From UBA11346 sp038203025 (GTDB taxonomy: Bacteria; Planctomycetota; UBA11346), in assembly GCA_038203025.1 (NCBI GenBank), contig JBBREK010000129.1, positions 1 through 12,258 on the forward strand: 12,258 nt of DNA, in the 5' to 3' direction. The position numbers and the translations under genes are program-made. Below the pieces are notes generated by a model that saw only the letters and a list, made by a program, of their open reading frames with translations, had not been told where the DNA came from and searched no databases. Below are positions 7,212 to 12,258 of this stretch, piece after piece (within the stretch, counting starts at the first letter, position 1; the number at the start of each line of letters is the position of its first letter).

Positions 7212-10200
7212 CAGGAATCCAGCACTTCGATGGTGATGCGCAGTCGTTTGCCGGGATGCGCCTTTTGGAGATCAGCTAGGCGCGTCGACACTTGGGCAGT
7301 CGCGGTTTCAAGTCCGCACTTTCCGTCGCCGGAACTGACCTCGACCGGCTCACCGGCCTCCTTGCGTCGGCGCTCCGCCTCGGCCATGGCGTCCTTCTCG
7401 CGTTGGATACGGGCGGCCTCCTGCTGCTGCTGCCGGGTGATGGCTGCTAGCTTTTCCCGCTCGATACGCTGCTGCTCCTCCACTTGGCGTAGGCGCTCGG
7501 CCTCCTCGCGCCGACGCTTCTCCTCCTCTTGCCGCTTCAGCTCTTCTTCCTGCTTCCGCTTCACCTCAGTCGGATCGACCTTCTTCAGTCCAAGCTCGTA
7601 TTCCATCCGTAGCATGCGGGCGGCGGCAGACAGATCGTTGATCAAGGACTCTAGCGCGATGTCTCGCTGATCCCGTCCGAGATGATCGCGAAGCTCAGTG
7701 AGCATGGTAGCAGCTCGCTCTGAAACCGAGCTGCCATTGCCAGCCAGCTCCAGCAGATCATGCCAGCCTGTCAGTCGAGCCGCGTCGGTGACCGCCTTGG
7801 CAGTCTCAATCGACTTGGCGACCACCGGCAGACTCACAGACACGGTGGTCTGGGCGAAGACGGTCACAGTCTGCTCGTCCGGGGCATGATGTACGGCATT
7901 GAGCAGGTCGCAGGCAGCCTGGGCGGTCTTCAGCCGGGGGGCATCGCTCCCAACCTGGCCGATCGTGGTAGCCATGGCGGTCAGAACGGTGGCAAGATCG
8001 GCTGCCACCGAGCGCTTCTCACGCTCCCAGGTCCGAATGGCAGAGGTCAGCTTCCCGACTGTTGCCGAGTTCCGCTGGCGATCCGCAGGGTAACCAAAGA
8101 CCTTGGCGGCCCGCTCCTGGGCTGCCGTCCACACGCTCTCCTCTGGCAGAGCCTGCTCGCGCAGATCCATGGCGCTGTCGAGCTGGTCGAAAGCCGGGTC
8201 TTCCGGGGCGTTATGGTTGAAGAAACGCCGGTCGGACTGCCGGGCGAAGGTCCAGATCACCAGATCGGCGACCTCGCGGGACAGGCCGCGGGGCTGCGGA
8301 CGGTCGCACCAGTCGCGCAGGTCTCTGACCGTCGGCTGCTGATTGCCATCTTGGGCCATGCAGCGCTGGAAATGCTCGACCCAGGTGCGTGTGAAATGGA
8401 AGACGTTGCCGTTCGCGGTGCCGAGTTCGAGTGGTTGGGCGAGGCCGGACATGAGGTCGCGATGGGCGGATTCGACCCGTTCCGTGCGCTGCCGAGGGTC
8501 GTTCATCGCATCGGTCACATAGTCGGCGATGCGTTTCAGGAGGGGCCGCTTGACCGCCACCGTGAACAACGGGTGCATCGGGAACTGGTATTCCAGGGCT
8601 TGGTGGACCATGGCGACCAGGGCTTCTGCCAGCGTGCTCTTGTCGGTATTCTGGGGGATGAAGCCCTGATCCAGGCTGATGATCTGATCCACCGGCCCAT
8701 CAAGGGTCCGCACGATGGCGGTCGGCACGGCGTTGCTCACGCCGTAGGCGACTTCCAAGGCGATGCGCAGCTTGCCCTCCAGGGCGCTCTTTCGGGTCGT
8801 CAGCTGACTCTTGGCCTCCGCCTTCTTGTTGGCGTTCAAATGGCCGGTGTAGCTGTCCAGCCGCGGGGTGTCCTTGCCCGTCAGCAGGTAGTTGATGATC
8901 ACCAGGATGCCGAGATCCTTCAGGGCCAGGGGCGACAGATGGTTGGGCAACCAGGCCAAGGTCTTCGAGCCCCTGGGCAGGCGACGGATCGCATCCTGCA
9001 AGGTGGCGATGTCGTCGCGGGGCGTCTTGCCGGGTTCGTCGAAGGGGTAGTCCAGGATCACCACCCACTTGTCGGACGGAGCTTTGAGGTTCTCCAGATT
9101 CGACTCGCGGACATTCTGGTAGCGGATCTCGACCTCACGCTGCGTTCCACGCCATTCGAGGGTGTGGATCAGGTTGATCTTGCCCTGCGCCTCCAGCGGG
9201 ATCTTCATCTCGCCAAAAAGTAACTGCATGATGAGCCGCTTGCGATTGCCGTCGTTGTCCTCGCTCAGCACCTGCCGGATGATGGCGTCGGTGTCGACGT
9301 CCGACATCTCCAGGGAGATGATCGGGTCGTTGGGCTCGCCGTTCAGCTTGATCTGGCCGCAGTGCGGCTGCCAGGCCCGCAACCAGCCCAGGACGGTCCG
9401 CGCTTCACCCATCGGGATCGGCGTTGAGATGGCCCCATGGTTCAGCGCCGCAAGCCGGCGGACGTTGAGGTTTCGCAGGCTCTCGACCCCCGGCACAATG
9501 GACGACAGCAGCAGGGTCTTGGCCACCCGGGCCCGTTGATTGAAGGCACCCCACATCGGATGCGCCTTGCCGGCGGCCGAGTTCGGATCGAAGTCCTGAG
9601 GCAGCTTGAGTTCTTCCAAGATGAGCGGGGTGAGGTTGTCGCGCCACAGGCGTTTGGCGTCATCCACGGCCTTGCGCATCGACGGTGAGAACACCTCTTC
9701 ACCTGCGGCGATGATGTCCCACAGGTCGCCCACTGGCACGACCTGGCCGAGTTCCAGGCGGTCCCGGTAGTTGCACAGGATCAGCAGAAGGATGCGCAGC
9801 GCGGTGCGCTCGCGCTGGAGGGCGCTCGACACGGCCACCAGCACCTGGATCAGCGCCGGGCTGAACGGGTAGAGGTCGCGGAACTGCTCCCGCGTGCCAC
9901 CCGTGGTCAGCAGGACCTCCATGACCTCCTTGCGGTTGGCGGCTGTCTTGTCGAAGGCAGCGTCAATGGCCAGCTTGGCCTCGGGCGTTAGCGGCTTCAG
10001 CAAACGCTCCTGGGCGATCACCGGCAGGTTGCGATCTTCCAGCACGATGAGATTGAAGCGGTCTTCCCACCAGTTGATGACGGTCGAGGCATTCTGCTGG
10101 TTGGCCCCGGTCAGGTTCTCGCCCAGGGCCTCGCGCAGGTCGCGCTGGCGAGCGATGAAGCTGACGATGGGAATTTTGGCGTGGGCGATGCGTCCTTCGA

Positions 10201-11074
10201 CCAGGGCTGCCAGCTTGGGACTTTCCCGGCTGACGAACTGCTGGTCGGCAGCACGGCTCATCAGCCACAGCACCAACTCATCGAGGAACAGGATGACGCC
10301 GTCGTATCCCAGTTCCTTGGCATGCAGACTGAGCGCCACCAAACCCTCATCGAGCGGCGCATAGTCGCCCTTGTTGGTCAGTGATGGCACATGGTGCTGG
10401 ATGAAATCGCTGACCAACCGCCGGCGGTCGTCATCCAGTGGCTGCTGCGTCAGGGCATGGTCAAAGGTCTCGGCCGACCACTGCGAACCCCAAGCACCCC
10501 ACCCGCCAGAGCCCTCACCACCTGTGTTGCCGCTATTGAGCTTGGCAAAGAACACCTCGTCGCCCATCGTCTTCCGCATATCCTTGGCGTTGTTCAGGAT
10601 CTCCTGCGAGCGGTAGAACGCCGGCAACGGCGCTTCAGGATGCTTTCTCCGCATGAAGTCGGCGTAACCGCCCAGGATGCCCTCCTCCATCGAATCGCGG
10701 TTGAGCATGTGCAGCGGCACCAGCAGGAACTTTTTCTCCGCCGCCCAGGTGTGGCTCTGGACCACCGGCTGCAGCCGCGGCAGGCACTTCACTGCGGGGT
10801 GGTGCTCCAACAGCAGGTTGAGGATCGCCATGAAATGCGACTTACCGGTACCGAATGAGCCGTGCAGGTAGGCGGCCTTGCTCTTGCCGCCAGGTGAAGC
10901 GAATACCGATTTGAGGAGGGTCAGCGCCTCGCCGAAGTTGACAGCCAGCTCTGGGGTCACCACATAACTCTTCGCGGTGTCCTCGGGATGCAGGACGCCG
11001 TCCACCAGGTTCAGAACAAAGTCGCCCTTGTTCACCTGCTCAGGGATATGGATGAGGTCTTTGATCAGGGGCAT
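7211..11074 (-). CDS. pglY: PglY/BrxC-type large P-loop ATPase of type 2 BREX
   Basis: The 1287-residue protein starts with IKDLIHIPEQVNKGDFVLNL and YVVTPELAVNFGEAL, then Walker A AAYLHGSFGTGKSHFMAIL (67-85) and Walker B GVILFLDELVLWL (259-271); SFIARQRDL follows as a sensor-like segment. This beginning is characteristic of type 2 BREX PglY, the counterpart of BrxC. The remainder is a long, mostly helical scaffold without motifs I can name. Residues about 1171-1239 form a strongly charged Glu/Arg/Gln coiled coil, followed by a short basic end that includes LQKAHPGKRLRITIEVLD. A Gly/Trp-rich insertion lies at about 181-199. It starts 2 bases after the upstream stop and its TGA shares one base with the pglZ ATG. 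It probably acts as an ATP-driven organiser of the BREX complex with PglZ; that is known only by family analogy. Confidence 0.88.
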   Translation of the reverse strand: MPLIKDLIHIPEQVNKGDFVLNLVDGVLHPEDTAKSYVVTPELAVNFGEALTLLKSVFASPGGKSKAAYLHGSFGTGKSHFMAILNLLLEHHPAVKCLPRLQPVVQSHTWAAEKKFLLVPLHMLNRDSMEEGILGGYADFMRRKHPEAPLPAFYRSQEILNNAKDMRKTMGDEVFFAKLNSGNTGGEGSGGWGAWGSQWSAETFDHALTQQPLDDDRRRLVSDFIQHHVPSLTNKGDYAPLDEGLVALSLHAKELGYDGVILFLDELVLWLMSRAADQQFVSRESPKLAALVEGRIAHAKIPIVSFIARQRDLREALGENLTGANQQNASTVINWWEDRFNLIVLEDRNLPVIAQERLLKPLTPEAKLAIDAAFDKTAANRKEVMEVLLTTGGTREQFRDLYPFSPALIQVLVAVSSALQRERTALRILLLILCNYRDRLELGQVVPVGDLWDIIAAGEEVFSPSMRKAVDDAKRLWRDNLTPLILEELKLPQDFDPNSAAGKAHPMWGAFNQRARVAKTLLLSSIVPGVESLRNLNVRRLAALNHGAISTPIPMGEARTVLGWLRAWQPHCGQIKLNGEPNDPIISLEMSDVDTDAIIRQVLSEDNDGNRKRLIMQLLFGEMKIPLEAQGKINLIHTLEWRGTQREVEIRYQNVRESNLENLKAPSDKWVVILDYPFDEPGKTPRDDIATLQDAIRRLPRGSKTLAWLPNHLSPLALKDLGILVIINYLLTGKDTPRLDSYTGHLNANKKAEAKSQLTTRKSALEGKLRIALEVAYGVSNAVPTAIVRTLDGPVDQIISLDQGFIPQNTDKSTLAEALVAMVHQALEYQFPMHPLFTVAVKRPLLKRIADYVTDAMNDPRQRTERVESAHRDLMSGLAQPLELGTANGNVFHFTRTWVEHFQRCMAQDGNQQPTVRDLRDWCDRPQPRGLSREVADLVIWTFARQSDRRFFNHNAPEDPAFDQLDSAMDLREQALPEESVWTAAQERAAKVFGYPADRQRNSATVGKLTSAIRTWEREKRSVAADLATVLTAMATTIGQVGSDAPRLKTAQAACDLLNAVHHAPDEQTVTVFAQTTVSVSLPVVAKSIETAKAVTDAARLTGWHDLLELAGNGSSVSERAATMLTELRDHLGRDQRDIALESLINDLSAAARMLRMEYELGLKKVDPTEVKRKQEEELKRQEEEKRRREEAERLRQVEEQQRIEREKLAAITRQQQQEAARIQREKDAMAEAERRRKEAGEPVEVSSGDGKCGLETATAQVSTRLADLQKAHPGKRLRITIEVLDS
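7358..7564 (-). other. Coiled-coil tail segment of PglY
   Basis: Codons for PglY residues about 1171-1239 give an almost unbroken Lys/Arg/Glu/Gln-rich helix, including EEELKRQEEEKRRREEAERL and a QQQQ run, with Leu/Ile/Ala at heptad-like spacing. It should form a long charged coiled coil, suitable for oligomerisation or for holding a partner. The segment precedes a compact C-terminal piece of about 45 residues. Confidence 0.75.
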
Positions 11075-11076
11075 GT

Positions 11077-11913
11077 TCAGGACCTACTGGAGGGGAACTG
11101 GAGGATGTTGGTGTTCTGGCGCTTTGGCAGCATCTGCGGATGCTCCTTGGCCAGCAGGATGAGATAGTTCTCAATACCACGCACGGCCGTGTCGGAATCG
11201 GCGGCAGTGGTCAGGATGATCAATGGGTAGACCCGTTGCACCATGCGCACAATGAGCGGCGCCAGCTTGTCCAAGCCCAGGCTGGGCAGGGTGTCCCAGG
11301 CCGTTGCGGTGGTGGCACTGATCACTCGATCCCAAGCGGTGACGCCATCGAAGAACCAGCGAGCTTCGCATGGCTCATACGTGTTTACAACGCCATGCCC
11401 CTCATGCACGATCCGCTGGCGTTCGCGCGCGCACCACTGGAACCAGTTGCCGCCCAGCAAGGGGTCGAGCATCCGTCCCAGCACCTGCTTGTTGGGCAGC
11501 AGGTTGCTGGCCATCTGGCTCATCCACGGCCGGCCCTGGTTGGTAAAGGCGAAGCCCGTCTCCCAGAAGCCGTGGGCAAGCCGCAGTTCGATGCGTGGCG
11601 CAATCTGCGGCGAGCTGGCACAGTCGAGCGGCACCCAGGCCGCAGTCGCAGCGTGCCGCCAGGCCGGGGTTCGGGTGCAGGCGCCCAGGTAGATGCGATC
11701 CCGATGTAGCCGGACTCCGCTGGGTGTATGCCGGCGCGTCAGCGCGTGCTGAAAGTCCTGGCCCCAGATCCGTTCGACCGCGACCATGACGGCCTGCATG
11801 GGCAGCACCACATCCCGGCGCAGACGCACGCGGTTGGCACGGGTCCACTCGGCGGCGCTCAGCCCCGACTCGGCAAAGGCGGTCATCGTCTCCAGGCTGG
11901 CGGCAGTGATCAT
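11077..11913 (-). CDS. Unrecognised 278-residue protein coupled to the BREX genes
   Basis: I do not recognise the family. I place the start at 11913 (MITAASLETM) and not at the upstream ATG at 11970: the 11913 codon forms an ATGA overlap with the preceding stop and has GAGGG (11919-11923) five bases before it, whereas the longer form would overlap that gene by about 60 bases. The product is soluble-looking, with no signal peptide or clear membrane segment. It is Trp- and Arg-rich, with notable segments RHTPSGVRLHRDRIYLG (61-77), ELRLAHGFWETGFAFTNQGR (109-128), LGGNWFQWCARER (153-165) and a hydrophobic stretch VYPLIILTTA (228-237). It ends with a short polar tail. It lies 2 bases before pglY, so it belongs to the operon and is likely to serve the defence system. 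A BREX accessory or regulator are both possible; nothing in the sequence decides. Confidence 0.75.
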   Translation of the reverse strand: MITAASLETMTAFAESGLSAAEWTRANRVRLRRDVVLPMQAVMVAVERIWGQDFQHALTRRHTPSGVRLHRDRIYLGACTRTPAWRHAATAAWVPLDCASSPQIAPRIELRLAHGFWETGFAFTNQGRPWMSQMASNLLPNKQVLGRMLDPLLGGNWFQWCARERQRIVHEGHGVVNTYEPCEARWFFDGVTAWDRVISATTATAWDTLPSLGLDKLAPLIVRMVQRVYPLIILTTAADSDTAVRGIENYLILLAKEHPQMLPKRQNTNILQFPSSRS

Positions 11914-12258
11914 GCCGGCCCTCGTCGCGCGGATATGCGAGCCAAGACCTCTTGCTCCTGGTGCAGCCAAGCGCGTAGGCGTTCTTCCGATGGCAGTTCA
12001 ACCAGGTAACGCGACACGAACAACTGCTGATCCAGCCCGGTCGTGGCGTAGTGGACCTCTTCGTCATCCTTGCCAGCGCACAGCACGATGCCAACGGGAG
12101 GGTTCTCGTCTGGTCGGGTCTCGTTCTCGCGCAGCCAGTTCAGGTACAGATTCATCTGCCCGGCGTCGGCATGGTCGAAAGTGCCGATCTTGAGGTCGAT
12201 GGCCACCAAGCAGCGCAGATGCCGGTGGTAGAACAGCAGGTCGAGGTGGTGGTGCTTG
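11910..12258 (-). CDS. DUF1016/YhcG-type PD-(D/E)XK nuclease, C-terminal part (runs off right edge)
   Basis: The last 116 codons are present, in frame from 12257. They begin KHHHLDLLFYHRHLRCLVAI and continue DLKIGTF, GQMNLYLNWLRENE, PPVGIVLCAGKDDEEVHYA and LFVSRYLVELPS. This is the PD-(D/E)XK core and tail of the DUF1016 (YhcG-like) family: an acidic residue in LDLLFYH, the D-L-K dyad (usually E-L-K in relatives) and the conserved GQMN-YL. The family is predicted to cut DNA and often sits within restriction-modification and other defence loci. Its stop overlaps the next gene's start in ATGA, which ties it to the BREX operon or places it just upstream within the same transcript. The N-terminal half, normally a DUF1016 N-terminal domain, and the promoter are outside the window. 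Confidence 0.85.
   Translation of the reverse strand, partial: KHHHLDLLFYHRHLRCLVAIDLKIGTFDHADAGQMNLYLNWLRENETRPDENPPVGIVLCAGKDDEEVHYATTGLDQQLFVSRYLVELPSEERLRAWLHQEQEVLARISARRGPA
11919..11923 (-). promoter_or_regulatory. Ribosome-binding site that decides the start of the 278-residue protein
   Basis: Minus-strand GAGGG lies five bases upstream of the ATG at 11913, inside the end of the nuclease gene. Together with the ATGA stop-start overlap it supports this ATG over the in-frame ATG 57 bases earlier. Confidence 0.65.

Noticed and set aside
7358..7564. Low-complexity DNA here as a tandem repeat or CRISPR-like array
   Set aside because: The repetitive look comes from Glu/Arg/Gln codons of a coiled coil; there is no regular repeat-spacer structure.
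7760..9223. Plus-strand open frame of 487 codons opposite pglY
   Set aside because: It lies wholly antisense to a gene with clear family motifs, its product has no recognisable motif, and it is rich in Gly/Gln/Arg as expected of the complementary strand of GC-rich coding DNA.
11914..11970. Longer version of the 278-residue protein starting at 11970
   Set aside because: It would add 19 residues overlapping the nuclease gene, whereas the ATG at 11913 has a GAGGG site and an ATGA overlap.

Overview
The window comes from a GC-rich bacterium. Every supported gene lies on the minus strand with almost no intergenic DNA, codon use is GC-biased, and long spurious antisense frames are common. A proteobacterium fits the IS3-type element and the YhcG-type nuclease, but nothing here fixes the genus. 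This is accessory (defence-island) DNA.

Layout in the direction of transcription, from the right edge to the left: (1) the 3' end of a DUF1016/YhcG-type PD-(D/E)XK nuclease gene; (2) an unrecognised 278-residue protein; (3) a 1287-residue PglY/BrxC-type P-loop ATPase with a charged coiled-coil tail; (4) a 905-residue PglZ-type alkaline-phosphatase-fold protein; (5) a 289-residue protein with a DUF3427-like (possible modified-DNA reader) N-terminus and a C-terminus homologous to that of PglZ; (6) BrxD, a 443-residue P-loop ATPase; (7) BrxHI, a 704-residue Lhr-like SF2 helicase; (8) the end of an IS3-family insertion sequence, cut by the left edge. Genes 1-7 are joined by 1-4 base overlaps or gaps of 2-8 bases, so they are very probably one translationally coupled operon.

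The order PglY-PglZ-BrxD-BrxHI is the downstream half of a type 2 BREX (Pgl-like) phage-defence locus. The methyltransferase PglX and kinase PglW of canonical type 2 are not in the window; PglX, if present, should lie beyond the right edge. The locus departs from the textbook arrangement in three ways. A putative modified-DNA reader that carries a copy of the PglZ C-terminal domain sits between pglZ and brxD. An unknown protein and a YhcG-type nuclease are coupled directly upstream of pglY. PglZ has a QLTLF peptide resembling a sliding-clamp-binding motif in its proline-rich linker.

Working model (inference): PglY and BrxD are ATPases of the defence complex, PglZ is its core, BrxHI remodels DNA, and the 289-residue protein uses the shared tail domain to join or compete within the complex while its N-terminal domain senses DNA modification.
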